64,000 bases of DNA from Azospirillum rugosum (GTDB taxonomy: Bacteria; Pseudomonadota; Alphaproteobacteria; Azospirillales; Azospirillaceae): the NCBI RefSeq assembly GCF_017876155.1, contig NZ_JAGINP010000005.1:186001-250000 (forward strand), written 5' to 3'. The position numbers were made by a program, and so were the translations under genes. Under the pieces are notes generated by a model, which ran no database searches, had not been told where the DNA came from, and worked only from the letters and a program-made list of their open reading frames with translations. Shown here piece by piece: positions 11,109 through 24,000 of the stretch. Every line of letters starts with the position of its first letter. Position 1 is the stretch's first letter.

Positions 11109-11279
11109 GCGATCGATGCCCCCGCATTACCCCAATAAGAAAATACCAAAGCGCGCACCGCGGCGGCCCCCCGCCGACGATCCGCACCTGCTTAACCCGG
11201 TTGTGTACCGCCCGGAACCGTGTACGGCCCGATCGGGTCCACCTTGGCCCTGCCTTCCGCCGCCCGGCCGCCGCGGCAG

Positions 11280-14141
11280 CTAGGCATCCTCGAGATCCTC
11301 GTCATCCGTCATTCCCATTCCGGACCTGATGACCTCCTGTTGAAGGGCCACGACCCGCGCGAAATTCGCTTCGCTGTTGTCACGAGCCAACGCCGCCTTT
11401 GCCTCCGTCAAATCGACCATGACCTGCCTGTGATGCAGATGCCTCCAGGTCGGCCACCATCCCTTCTTCGCATCCAGGGCCGAAGCCTCCGGCCGCGCGA
11501 ATCCGGCATGGACATAGGTCGACTCGCTTAGCAGAGCGCCGACAATGGTATCAAAGCCGGCGGATGACAAGTGGCGACAAAGCGATGCGGCGTCAAGTCC
11601 CGAGTCGTTTCCAGCCGAGTCGTTTCCGGTTTGGCCGGCCAGCGCTTCAATGACCGCGCGCCGCAGTTCATCGAGCGCCGGGTCGGCGAACGGGAGCATC
11701 CCGAGGGACTCTCCCAACTCGTCAAACAGCTCAGGGTGGTTGATGATCACGGCCAAAAGCACGCGTTCCCGCGCGGCGGCCAGATTTCCGGGGTTGCGGC
11801 GGCGGTGGCCGGGCGGCGGCGCGGTGCGCTGGCCCGGCATGCCCGGGACGTGGCGGCGCGGCGGCTGGCCGGGGCGCTGGCCCGGAACCCACGGCGCGCG
11901 GTCGGGCCGCGGACGCGGCGGCGGGGCGAAGGCCTCGTCCACACGGCGGCGCATTTCCGTGCGGTAGAAGACCTGGACGTCGCGGTCGGCGATGGTGGAG
12001 ACGCGCGCCTCCAGCGCCGCCTTCACCGCCGCCTTGGATTCCGGCGTGCCGGTGGGCTTGCCCTCCGTCTCCATCCGCCAGACCGCCTCGGACAGTGGGA
12101 TCGCCTCGCCCAGCACCTCCTGCATGGCGCGGGGGCCGTGCAGGCGCAGCAGGCTGTCGGGATCCTCCCCCTCCGGCAGGAAGGCGACGCGGGCGGACTG
12201 GCCGGGGGCGAGGTGCGGCAAAATGCGCTCCACCGCGCGCCACGCCGCGCGCCGGCCGGCGTTGTCGCCGTCGAAGCAGAGGAAGGGCACCTTCTCCGCG
12301 TCGGGGATCAGCTTCCACAACTCCTGCACCTGCGTCTCGGTCAGCGCGGTGCCGAGCGGAGCGACCGCCCCTTCGAAGCCGGCGCGGACCAGCGCGATGA
12401 CGTCCATGTAGCCTTCGGCGACGATCACCGGCTTGCCGTCCGCCGCCGCCTGCCGCGCCCGCGACAGGCCGTAGAGCAGCGTGCCCTTGTGGAAGAGCGG
12501 CGTGTCCGACGTGTTGACGTATTTCGGCCCGTCGCCCTCCAGGATGCGGCCGCCGAAGGCGACCACCTGCCCGCGCCGGTCGGTGACCGGGAAGATGACG
12601 CGGTTGCGGAAGAAGCTGTAGGGCGTGCGCCCATCGTCCGGCCGCCGCAGCAGGCCGACGGTGACCATGTCCTCCTCGGCATAGTTCAGCTTCAGCAGGT
12701 GCTGCCGCAGCGCCCCGGAATCGCCGGGGGCGAAACCCAGGCGGAAGCGCGCCATGATGTCGGTGTCGAGGCCGCGGCGCTGGAAATACTCCAGCCCGGC
12801 CCGCCCGGCGGGGGCGTAGAGCTGCTGCTCGAACCAGCGGGCCGCCTGCTCGACCAGGTCGTGCAGGGTCTTGCGCCGCTCGTACTTCTGCTTGTCCTCC
12901 TCGGTGGGGCGGGGAACCGGCATGCCGGCCTCCCCGGCCAGCGCTTCGACCGCCTCCGGGAAGGCCAGGTTGTCGTGGCGCATCACGAAGCCGATGATGT
13001 CGCCGTGAGCCCCACAACCGAAGCAGTTCCCGGTCAGGATGTTGTCTTCGATGGCGAAAGCGTGCTCCCCCGGCACCTCCGCGCAATAGACCTCCTCCTC
13101 CCGGTCGGTTTCCTCCACCGACACGACGACCCAGCGCAGGCGATCGAACGACTTCTGGGCCGCTTCGAACCGCTGGCGTGCGGTTTCCCCGAGGAAGAGC
13201 GCGGGGTTCATGGTCGAGGTGACGAAATGGATGCGCGAAATCTCGCAATCGGCCGCCGCCAGCCCCTTGCGGATGGCGGTTGTGATCCCGTAGGTCGCGA
13301 TGCCGACGCGCAGGGCGGCGGCGCGGACCCATTCCAGATGGGCGCGGTTCGCGCTGTGCAGCATCACGGTGCCGTCCTTCGCCACATGCCCGTCGGCGGC
13401 GAGGTAGCCGGCCAGGAAACCAAGCAGATAGGCGTCGCTTTCCTCCAGCGAGGGCAGCGCCTTCATGTGCCCGAACGCCCGCCCCCCATAGACGCGCAGG
13501 TAGGGCTTGCCCGATTCGGTGAAGCGTTCGACGGGAGTCTGGTCGGGAAACCAGCCGGCCAGCACCCGGTCCTTCTTCCCATGCAGATGGACGTGCCCAT
13601 AGCAGCCTCGCTCGACCGAGCCGTCGCCGAACACGATCCCATGGGCGACCCCCGCGGGATCGAGCGTCCAGTCCCGGCGCGCTTCCGGAACGACGGCGTC
13701 CAGCCTGTGGCCAGGGCGCAGGCCGGAGGTCAGGACGTCGCCCTTCACGCCCCGCACGAACCAGCGGTGCCCCGCGGTCGCGTACAGCGTCTTCGACAGC
13801 CCGTTGCGCGACAGCGTGATGCGGTGGAGCCTTTGAACGCCGTAGCTCTTGAACACGGCGGGCACCCAGACGCCGCCGCGCGTCAGGACCGTCTGCGTCG
13901 TGCCGGCCAGCGAGCGGATCGGGCGGACGCCGTCGGGGAGGATCACCCCCGTCTCCCCGGCCAGACAGTGGAAGAAGCCCTTCTGGTCGTTCACGTAGAA
14001 GGAGGGCGTCTTCTCATGATGGAAGGGGCACGGCGCCTTGTACTCGCGCCCGGCGCGGATCAGGCGCATGCGCTTGCCCACCACGTCGGACAGGGCCAGA
14101 CGGGTGCGCAGCTCCTCCAGGAATTGGGGCGGGAAGGCCAT
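11280..14141 (-). CDS. dnaG: DNA primase DnaG precursor containing an in-frame intein
   Basis: A 953-residue frame that encodes DnaG, which makes RNA primers for DNA replication, interrupted by an intein at residues 59-372. The extein parts join to about 639 residues, the usual primase length. The N-terminal CHC2 zinc motif is split: CPFHHEKTPSF with C38 and H41 lies before the intein, and CFGCGAHGDIIGF after it. The catalytic core has GYMDVIALVRAGFEGAVAPL and FDGDNAGRRAA (Toprim acidic residues). The C-terminal part is the helicase-binding domain. It lies upstream of rpoD, as in most bacteria. If the intein did not splice, the zinc site would be disrupted. Confidence 0.95.
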   Translation of the reverse strand: MAFPPQFLEELRTRLALSDVVGKRMRLIRAGREYKAPCPFHHEKTPSFYVNDQKGFFHCLAGETGVILPDGVRPIRSLAGTTQTVLTRGGVWVPAVFKSYGVQRLHRITLSRNGLSKTLYATAGHRWFVRGVKGDVLTSGLRPGHRLDAVVPEARRDWTLDPAGVAHGIVFGDGSVERGCYGHVHLHGKKDRVLAGWFPDQTPVERFTESGKPYLRVYGGRAFGHMKALPSLEESDAYLLGFLAGYLAADGHVAKDGTVMLHSANRAHLEWVRAAALRVGIATYGITTAIRKGLAAADCEISRIHFVTSTMNPALFLGETARQRFEAAQKSFDRLRWVVVSVEETDREEEVYCAEVPGEHAFAIEDNILTGNCFGCGAHGDIIGFVMRHDNLAFPEAVEALAGEAGMPVPRPTEEDKQKYERRKTLHDLVEQAARWFEQQLYAPAGRAGLEYFQRRGLDTDIMARFRLGFAPGDSGALRQHLLKLNYAEEDMVTVGLLRRPDDGRTPYSFFRNRVIFPVTDRRGQVVAFGGRILEGDGPKYVNTSDTPLFHKGTLLYGLSRARQAAADGKPVIVAEGYMDVIALVRAGFEGAVAPLGTALTETQVQELWKLIPDAEKVPFLCFDGDNAGRRAAWRAVERILPHLAPGQSARVAFLPEGEDPDSLLRLHGPRAMQEVLGEAIPLSEAVWRMETEGKPTGTPESKAAVKAALEARVSTIADRDVQVFYRTEMRRRVDEAFAPPPRPRPDRAPWVPGQRPGQPPRRHVPGMPGQRTAPPPGHRRRNPGNLAAARERVLLAVIINHPELFDELGESLGMLPFADPALDELRRAVIEALAGQTGNDSAGNDSGLDAASLCRHLSSAGFDTIVGALLSESTYVHAGFARPEASALDAKKGWWPTWRHLHHRQVMVDLTEAKAALARDNSEANFARVVALQQEVIRSGMGMTDDEDLEDA
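13026..13967 (-). other. Intein within DnaG (Hint domain with LAGLIDADG-type insert)
   Basis: A 314-residue in-frame insertion, precursor residues 59-372. It begins with Cys1 (CLAGETGVILPDG), the N-terminal splicing block. Block B is YATAGHRWF, with the T-x-x-H signature. It ends with HAFAIEDNILTGN directly before Cys+1 of the primase (CFGCG), so Asn cyclisation and Cys+1 attack are both possible. The penultimate residue is Gly, not the usual His. GIVFGDGSVERG and LLGFLAGYLAADGHV look like the two LAGLIDADG blocks. The total is short for an intein with an active endonuclease, so the nuclease may be degenerating. Cys+1 is also the third zinc ligand of the CHC2 motif. Confidence 0.9.
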
Positions 14142-14299
14142 GGTCGGGCGTTACCGGTGACGGACGGGAATGACGGGTTCGGGGTTTCGGGGTGGCGGAG
14201 CCCGGTGTCGGAACGCCGCCGGTCTCCCCAACGGCTCCGCCCGCGTTTGGCCTAACCCCGCCGTAACGTCGGCAGCGTGTGGGACGGGGCCGCCGGGCC

Positions 14300-14761
14300 T
14301 CAGCCGCCCGACAGCTGCTGCTTGACGACCGGACCGGCCTTGGCGAAGTCCATCTGGCCGGCGTGGCGGGTCTTCAGCTCCGCCATCACCTTGCCCATGT
14401 CCTTGATGCTGGTGGCGCCGACCTCGCCGATGACGGTCCGGATGGCGGCGGCCGTCTCTTCCTCCGACATCTGCTTGGGCAGGAAGCCTTCGATGATCGC
14501 GATCTCCTCGCGCTCCTGCTCGGCCAGTTCCGGGCGCCCGCCCTGCTCGTACATCTTGATCGATTCGCCGCGCTGCTTGATCATCGACTGCAGCATCGAC
14601 ATCATCTCGGCCTCGTCGATGCCGTCCATGACGCCGCGCGAGCGCGCCGCGATGTCGCGGTCCTTCAGCGCCGCCAGAATCAGGCGGACGGTGGACACCG
14701 CGCGCTGGTTCTTGGCGCGCATCGCTTCCTTCAGGGCCTCGTTCAGCCGCGTGCGCAGCAT
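14300..14761 (-). CDS. GatB/YqeY-domain protein
   Basis: A 153-residue YqeY-family protein. The start MLRTRLNEALKEAMRAKNQ has a good ribosome-binding site (GAGGA about eight bases upstream). An all-helical domain follows, with KMYEQGGRPELAEQEREEI, FLPKQMSEEE and the terminal DFAKAGPVVKQQLSGG typical of the family. The domain is shared with the C-terminal tail of the GatB amidotransferase subunit and is thought to bind tRNA. The free-standing protein has no firmly established role. It is encoded just upstream of dnaG and diverges from carA, a conserved alphaproteobacterial arrangement. Confidence 0.92.
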   Translation of the reverse strand: MLRTRLNEALKEAMRAKNQRAVSTVRLILAALKDRDIAARSRGVMDGIDEAEMMSMLQSMIKQRGESIKMYEQGGRPELAEQEREEIAIIEGFLPKQMSEEETAAAIRTVIGEVGATSIKDMGKVMAELKTRHAGQMDFAKAGPVVKQQLSGG

Positions 14762-15171
14762 ACCTGTATCCTCACATCTCGATCGCAATGGTCCGGCGCC
14801 GGCCCGGCATTCCGGCAGAACTCCGGACGGCGCGAACCTGGGATGTTCCCCGATTTCCCGGGGAATTGCCATGGCTATTCCGCGGCCCTTCCAGGCGGGT
14901 GGCCGGGCGGGTGGCCAGGCGGGGTCACCCACGGCCTGCGCAGGCGCCCCATGCAAACGGATTGCTGGAAATCACGGGGCCAATCGTCATATACGGTTGA
15001 CCGGCCCACCCGACCCGACTAATCGATCCAGGCTCCAGCCGACCGCCCGCGAGGGGGTGCGGCCGAACCCGGAGCGAACGGTGACGCGTGCGCCCGCGGG
15101 ACGAAAGCGCCGTCGCCGTTCCGCAAACTGGATGTGTGTGGCCCGCGGCGGCTCTTGATAAGGTCTGAAGG
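14762..15171. promoter_or_regulatory. Divergent intergenic region between yqeY and carA
   Basis: A 410-base region that must hold the promoters of the yqeY-dnaG-rpoD transcript (minus) and of carA (plus). A weak sigma-70-like pair for carA, TTGACC at 14997 and TAATCG 17 bases later, is the best I can see. A short GC-rich tandem (GGGCGGGTGGCC twice) lies near 14892-14921. No riboswitch or leader peptide was recognised. Confidence 0.35.
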
Positions 15172-16347
15172 ATGGCTCAATCGACTCTCCCGGCGGGCGA
15201 TGCCGGCGCTTACACCGGTGTCCTGGTTCTGGCCGATGGCACCGTCTTCAAGGGCCGAGGCATCGGTGCGGTGGGAGATTCGGTGGGCGAGGTGTGCTTC
15301 AACACCTCCATGACCGGCTATCAGGAAATCCTGACCGACCCCAGCTACGCCGGGCAGATCATCACCTTCACCTTCCCGCACGTCGGCAACGTCGGCGCCA
15401 ACCCGGAGGACATCGAGACGGTGACCCCGGCGGCGCGCGGCCTGATCCTGCGCGCCGACATCACCGACCCGTCGAACTGGCGCGCCACCCGCCATCTGGA
15501 CGACTGGCTGAAGAACTATGGCATGGTCGGCCTGGCCGGCATCGACACCCGCCGCCTGACCCGCCGCATCCGCGACCTGGGCGCCCCCAACGGCGTCGTC
15601 GCCCACGCGCCGGACGGCGTGTTCGACCTGGACGCGCTGGTCGCCAAGGCCAAGGGCTGGCCGGGGCTGGAGGGCATGGACCTCGCCAAGGACGTCTCCT
15701 GCCGCCAGACCTACGCCTGGGACGAGGCCGGCTGGACGATGGGCCAGGGCTACGGCAAGCAGGAGAACCCGCGCTTCCACGTCGTGGCGATCGACTACGG
15801 CGCCAAGCGCAACATCCTGCGCTGCCTCGCCGCGGCCGGCTGCAAGGTCACGGTCGTTCCGGGCACCGCCACGGCGGACGAGGTGATGCGCCACCAGCCG
15901 GACGGCGTCTTCCTGTCGAACGGCCCCGGCGACCCCGCCGCCACGGGCGAATACGCCGTGCCGACGATCAAGGGCCTGCTGGACACCGGCCTGCCGATGT
16001 TCGGCATCTGCCTCGGCCACCAGATGCTATCGCTGGCGCTGGGCGCCAAGACGAAGAAGATGGCGCTGGGCCACCGCGGCGCGAACCACCCGGTGAAGGA
16101 TCTGGCCAGCGGCCGCGTGGAGATCACCAGCCAGAACCACGGCTTCGTGGTGATGGAGGAGACCCTGCCCGCCGACGCCGAGGTGACCCACGTCAGCCTG
16201 TTCGACGGCAGCAACGAAGGCATCCGGCTGAAGAGCAAGCCGGTCTTCTCCGTGCAGTACCATCCGGAGGCCTCGCCCGGCCCGCAGGACAGCCACTACC
16301 TGTTCGACCGCTTCGTCGAGCTGATGGCCGGGAAGAAGCCCGCGTAA
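15172..16347 (+). CDS. carA: Carbamoyl-phosphate synthase small (glutaminase) subunit
   Basis: A 391-residue CarA. It releases ammonia from glutamine and channels it to the large subunit CarB to make carbamoyl phosphate for arginine and pyrimidine synthesis. The N-terminal domain has GVLVLADGTVFKGRGIG and FNTSMTGYQEILTDPSY. The class I glutamine amidotransferase domain carries the nucleophile in FGICLGHQ and the His/Glu pair in YHPEASPGPQDS. A purine-rich site (GAAGG) precedes the ATG. A strong terminator follows, so carB is not directly downstream and must lie elsewhere. Confidence 0.97.
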   Translation: MAQSTLPAGDAGAYTGVLVLADGTVFKGRGIGAVGDSVGEVCFNTSMTGYQEILTDPSYAGQIITFTFPHVGNVGANPEDIETVTPAARGLILRADITDPSNWRATRHLDDWLKNYGMVGLAGIDTRRLTRRIRDLGAPNGVVAHAPDGVFDLDALVAKAKGWPGLEGMDLAKDVSCRQTYAWDEAGWTMGQGYGKQENPRFHVVAIDYGAKRNILRCLAAAGCKVTVVPGTATADEVMRHQPDGVFLSNGPGDPAATGEYAVPTIKGLLDTGLPMFGICLGHQMLSLALGAKTKKMALGHRGANHPVKDLASGRVEITSQNHGFVVMEETLPADAEVTHVSLFDGSNEGIRLKSKPVFSVQYHPEASPGPQDSHYLFDRFVELMAGKKPA

Positions 16348-16372
16348 GCGGCGCCCGAACACAGGCACAAAG

Positions 16373-16400
16373 AAAAGGAGCCGGTTTCGGCTCCTTTTCG
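16373..16400 (+). terminator. Rho-independent terminator after carA
   Basis: The stem AAAAGGAGCC / GGCTCCTTTT with loop GGTTTC ends in a T run, 26 bases past the carA stop. The stem is symmetric and could also serve the minus-strand small gene that ends at 16441. Confidence 0.88.
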
Positions 16401-16440
16401 CGTTTCAGGCTCGCGTTTCAGGGATCGGCTTCCCCTTTAT

Positions 16441-16728
16441 TCAGCGTTCAGTGCGCGGTTTCACCCGCTGCACCCCGCCGTAGGGGGTGGTGCCGCCGCG
16501 TCCACCCGGCGCGCCGGCGGCCTGGCCGAAGTCGGTGTTGTCGCACTCCGCTTTCCGGCCCGCTTCCCGGCCGGCAGCCTTTCCGCCCTCAGGCTTGTCG
16601 CCGGACTGCTGCGGGCGCGGCGTGGTCATCGGCCCCTCACGCTCGTCGAACGGCGCTTGGCCGGTGGTCTGCCAGTCGGCTCCGCTCCGCCCGCCGGGCG
16701 GGCGCTCGTCGCCTCGTTTCTCGGACAT
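16441..16728 (-). CDS. Small hydrophilic protein, unknown
   Basis: A 95-residue, strongly hydrophilic protein rich in Gly, Pro, Arg and Glu (MSEKRGDERPPGGRSGADWQ onward). It has no membrane segment, no signal peptide and no recognisable domain, and it is probably disordered. A GAGGGAAC sequence lies a few bases before the ATG and could act as the ribosome-binding site. It is followed on the same strand by the carA terminator and preceded by another small unknown gene, with which it may be co-transcribed. Composition alone makes it similar to small stress-associated proteins of soil alphaproteobacteria, but I cannot assign a family. Confidence 0.55.
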   Translation of the reverse strand: MSEKRGDERPPGGRSGADWQTTGQAPFDEREGPMTTPRPQQSGDKPEGGKAAGREAGRKAECDNTDFGQAAGAPGGRGGTTPYGGVQRVKPRTER

Positions 16729-16764
16729 GCTCGTTCCCTCCTTCGGTTCCTCCGGGAGGCAACC

Positions 16765-17103
16765 TCACAGGAACAGAGCCGCCAGAGCGACGATCAGCAC
16801 CACGATCAGCAGCGCCGGAATCGCCATGCCACCGGCCGTCCAGCCGCCGCGGGTGGAGGACGGCGTGATGGTGGAGTGGATGGCGTTGCGCGACGCCGCC
16901 TCGGACGACAGGCCGGGTTTCGGCTCGCCGCCGCGCGGGTCCGTGTCGCCGAGCGGCCTGTGACGGCGCAAGGTGCCGTCCCGGACATCGACAGGCGACC
17001 CGCCCGGATAATCGGGCCGCGGGTCACCGGTTCCGGGGCCGGCCCCGATGTTGTTCGGACCTGCGGTGCCTGTCCCGGCCCGTTCAGGATTTCGGTCGTG
17101 CAT
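16765..17103 (-). CDS. Small protein with C-terminal membrane anchor, unknown
   Basis: A 112-residue protein. The first 85 residues are polar and rich in Gly, Pro, Arg and Asp (MHDRNPERAGTGTAGPNNIG onward). They are followed by a single C-terminal hydrophobic segment, MAIPALLIVVLIVALAALFL, that reaches the stop codon, so it is a tail-anchored protein. The start at 17103 is chosen because a GGGGGTG site precedes it. The frame extends further upstream without support. It sits next to another hydrophilic small gene and diverges from the histidine kinase gene. No known family is recognised. Confidence 0.6.
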   Translation of the reverse strand: MHDRNPERAGTGTAGPNNIGAGPGTGDPRPDYPGGSPVDVRDGTLRRHRPLGDTDPRGGEPKPGLSSEAASRNAIHSTITPSSTRGGWTAGGMAIPALLIVVLIVALAALFL

Positions 17104-17257
17104 GATGCACCCCCATCGTTCGGCTGCCCCTCCTTCCGCCAACAGCGGGCCTCCCGCACGGTTCCGAATCCTTTGGGTACGTACAATTAAAGGTGTGTCC
17201 TTCGAACCCGAAGTCTGCGATGGTAAACGAAGCATAATTCACCAGTAATACGGGAGT

Positions 17258-20386
<3,129 letters not shown>

Positions 20387-20393
20387 CGGCCGC

Positions 20394-20702
20394 ATGCCCG
20401 TCCCTGAGCCGTCCCTTCTCCCCTGCCCGCTCTGCGGCCGGCCGATGGTGCCGGGGCCGAGCCTGAACGAGCATCACCTGGTGCCCCGCACCTACGGCGG
20501 ACGCGCGACCGTGACCATGCACCGCATCTGCCACGCCAAGATCCACGCGGTGCTGAGCGAGCAGGAATTGCGCGACCGCTATCACACCGTGGAGAGCCTG
20601 CGGGCCCACCCGGAGATCGCGTCCTTCCTACGCTGGGTCGCCCGCAAGCCGCCGGAATTCATGGACGGCCACGCCTCCGGCCGGGGCAAGAAGAAACGGT
20701 GA
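20394..20702 (+). CDS. HNH-type zinc-binding protein (putative endonuclease)
   Basis: A 102-residue protein starting MPVPEPSLLPCPLCGRPM, eight bases after the kinase stop, so it is probably co-transcribed. CPLC followed by NEHHLVPRTYGG and MHRICHAKIHAV fits a small HNH/zinc-ribbon nuclease fold with two cysteine pairs and metal-binding histidines. Free-standing HNH proteins of this size occur in many bacteria, where they are usually annotated as endonucleases without demonstrated activity. Coupling to a sensor kinase gene is probably fortuitous. Confidence 0.75.
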   Translation: MPVPEPSLLPCPLCGRPMVPGPSLNEHHLVPRTYGGRATVTMHRICHAKIHAVLSEQELRDRYHTVESLRAHPEIASFLRWVARKPPEFMDGHASGRGKKKR

Positions 20703-20729
20703 AGCACCCAACCTACGGATTCCAAATCG

Positions 20730-20915
20730 TCAGGCGGCGGGCTTGCGCGGCGGGTTCACGGGCGCCATCAGCGCCGAGAAGCGCTGGTCCATGGACTGCA
20801 GCCACATCAGCATGATCGACATCTGGCCTTTCAGCTCGCGAATGTCGCCCTGCGTCGCGTGCTGCATGTCGATGAGTTGATCGAGCTTGGCGAGGATTTC
20901 CGACTCACGGTCCAT
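20730..20915 (-). CDS. Small helical protein, unknown
   Basis: A 61-residue protein starting MDRESEILAKLDQLIDMQHA. It is almost entirely amphipathic helix with heptad-like hydrophobic spacing (ILAKLDQLIDM, IRELKGQMSIMLMWLQ), which suggests a short coiled coil, and ends with a Pro-rich tail. A GGAGAC sequence precedes the ATG. The frame is open further upstream but that part is the shadow of the large neighbouring gene. It follows the exported repeat protein on the same strand. No family was recognised. Confidence 0.6.
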   Translation of the reverse strand: MDRESEILAKLDQLIDMQHATQGDIRELKGQMSIMLMWLQSMDQRFSALMAPVNPPRKPAA

Positions 20916-21010
20916 GGGCCTGTCTCCGCGGGCAACGCGCGTCTTGCGTTGCAAGGATAGCAGCTCCTCAGCCGCCGGTCGAATCACGAAGAGCGGATCC
21001 CATTCCGGCG

Positions 21011-24000
21011 TCAATTGATCGCGGCGCTCTGCTTGCCCTTGTAGTTCTTCAGGAACTTCTGGAACACGTCCACCTCGGCGACGCGCGAGCGGACGGTGTT
21101 CACGTCGATCAGGCCGAGCGCCTGTTCCGGCCGGGTCAGCACGCGGAAGGCGTCGGCGTCCGGGCCGGCGGCCATGGCGACACCGAAGTCCTTGCGCAGC
21201 AGGTTCAGGCCCGTGCCGTCGCCGGCCAGCGCCAGCGCCACCGCGCGGTTCAGCACAAGCTGCGAGATGGACGGGTCGAGCGGCTGGCTGCCGGCCGGCG
21301 GCGCGCCGATGATCTTGTTGAGCGCGAAGGCCGCCGCCTCCCACTTCTGGCCGCGCCAGGCGATGTCCACCCGCAGCAGGTTGGCCGGCTTGCTGTCGTC
21401 CTGGGCGAGCAGCAGCAGCGCCTCGTCGCCGCGGCCAAGCTCCGCCAGCGCCTTGGCCTGCATCAGGCGGCGTTCCGCGGCGAGGTCGGGCGGAATGTTC
21501 GGGACGTTCGACAGCTCCAGCGCCTTCAGCGCGTCGTCCGGCTTGTTGTCGAGCAGCCGGACGGAGGCGAGCCGCGTGCCGACGCGGGCCTTGTCCTGGC
21601 CGGCGAGGCGGTATTCCACCTGATGCTGCAACAGGTCGGCGGCGCGGTTCAGAAGATCCACGGAGATCAGCCGCTCCGCCAGCTGGCGGATCACCTCGTC
21701 GCCCGCCTCCCCCACCGGGGTCAGCTCGCGGAACTGGTCATAGAGCTGGAGCGCGTCGATGGTCGGCAGGCGCTGCGCCCCGTCCTTGTAGAGGTCGGCG
21801 AAGACGCGCGACATCTCGCGCGTGATGGCCTCGGCGCGCGGCGTGTCGGCGACCAGCGCCGCGGTTTCCTTCATGGCGTTGAAGCCGTCGGCGAACTGAC
21901 CGGCGGCGATCAGCACCTCGCCCATGCGCTGGCGGACCTTCATCTCCAAATCGTCGCCGCGCCAAGTGAAGGTCAGGCCGGCCAGCTGCTCCGCTGCGGC
22001 GGGCGGCGACATGCGGCCTTCCGCCAGCTGCAGGTTCACCAGCGCGAGCCCGGCCTTCGTCCGGTAGAAGCGGTCGAGGCTGTTGTAGGCGGCGTTCAGC
22101 TGCTCCACCGCGCGGTCGGTCTCGCCGGTCTGGGCGAGGAGCTGGCCGCGGAGATACTGGATGTCTGGCCGTTCCTCCGTGTCGGCGCCGCCGCGCTCGA
22201 CGATGCGGTCGAGCAGACGCTTGGCGAAGGGCGCGTCGCGGGTTTCCAGCGCCGCCTCGGCCGCACGGGCCGCCAGCTTGGTCAGGATCGGGTCGGGGTA
22301 GCTGTTCAGGATCGGCGCGGCGGCCTTGAAGCCGGCCTGGGCGGTGGGCCAGTCGGCCCGGTCGGCGGCGATGGCGGCGCGCCACAGGGCGGCCTCGCTG
22401 TTGTTGGCGAGCGTCGGATGGCCCAGATCCTCGGCCGCCCCGACGTCGTCGCCGGCCAGCACGCGGGCGGCCCCGCGCAGGGCGCGGAATTCCGGCCAGC
22501 CCTCCAGGTCCGGCTGGTTCTGGAGCAGAACCTCCATCAGCCCCAGCGCCTCCTGCCCGAAACCGTTGGCGAAGTAGAAGCGCGCAAGGTCGAGCTGCGC
22601 CTTCGGCCGGTCCGAATCCGGGGCGTTGACGATGGCGAGCTGAAGCTCCTGCCGGCTGTCGGTGAAATGGTCGAGGTCGCCCTTCCGCCAGGCCGGCAGG
22701 TCGAACAGGCGCCGGCCGGTCGGCGACGGCTTGGGATCGGACGGCGGAGTCAGCGCACGCGGCGAGGCCCCGCCCGGCGACGGGACCTGGGCCTGCGGGG
22801 CCGCGGCCATCTGGGTCGGCGGAGAGGACGAGGGGCCGCCGGGGCGCGTGCCGGTGTCGGCCATGGGCGACAGGTGCAGACCGCCGGCCGTCGTCAGTTC
22901 CACCCCCTCCTTGACCGGGCGGACGGTGACATTGTCGGCGATCGGCCGGACCACGACGCCCTGGTAGGACGGCAGGACCTCCAGGTCGGGATAGCGGTGC
23001 GCCTCGGGAATGGCGTTCCCCGGCACCGGCAGCGGCACGATCTGCAAGCGGTCGCCGACGTCGGGGTCGGAGATGGTCACCACCGAGGCGGCGTCCCCCG
23101 CCCGCACCACAAGCCGCGCGCCGAGCAGGAAGTCCGGCTCCGGGTCGATGCGCAACTCGAAGGGCGGCGTGCCGGTCAGCCGCGTCGTCGGCGTGATCCG
23201 CCACGTCGTCCCCTGGCGCTCGATGTTCGGCCAGATCATCTGGCCGATGCGGGTGCGGAAGGCGCTGCCGCCGGTGGCCGGCACCGGCTCGATGGCGCCC
23301 AGCATCTCCGTCCCGCCGCCGAGCGCCTTGCCGGCGCCGATCGGCAGCGGCTTGTCGAAGACGACGTACAGGTGACCGGCGCGCGGGTAGACGGCGATGG
23401 AGGCCGGGCCGCCCGCGTCGAACACCAGCGTGGGCCCCTGGGCCGCCGTGGGGGCGGGCGAAGCGGCGGAGGGCGCGGGCTTGGTCGCCACCGCGGCGTT
23501 GGCCCCGGTCGCGGCGGCACCGGAGGCGGCCGAGGCGAGGCTCGGCGCTTCCTTGGGTGGCGGCGGGGCGGTCGGCGCAGGTGCGTTGGGTGCGGCGGCC
23601 GGTTGCGGGCGCACCGTCGTCGTCGTGGCGCCGGGCGGCGGCGGGACGGCCGGCGACGCCGCCTGCTGCGACGGCTGGTCCGGACGGGTCGCCGTGGGCA
23701 CGCCCTCGGCCGGAGCCGCCTTGCGCGTGCCGGCGTTCAGCACGTCGAGCGTGACCGTCCTGCCGGACTTGGAGTCCTTGATCTCGGCGTCCTGCGGAGC
23801 GGCGAAGGTGACCGCCAGCGCGCCGTTGGGCTGCCGGTACTGCTCCACATTGTCGATGTTGCGCAGCTTGGCCTTGGCGAGCGGCGCGAGGTCCAGGGTG
23901 CCGGCGCGGTCGAACAGCACGGTGACGGCGGAGCCCTCACGCTGAATTTTGTAATCCACGCCTTTGGGCCAGGTGAAGGACATGCGGCTCTCGGCCGGCG

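Noticed and set aside
11571..14255. Plus-strand open frame of 894 codons over dnaG
   Set aside because: Shadow of the primase and intein coding sequence, with no recognisable motif.
14892..14921. Tandem GGGCGGGTGGCC repeat in the yqeY-carA gap
   Set aside because: Only about two and a half units of very GC-rich sequence, so it may be chance in this genome. It is not listed as a repeat feature.
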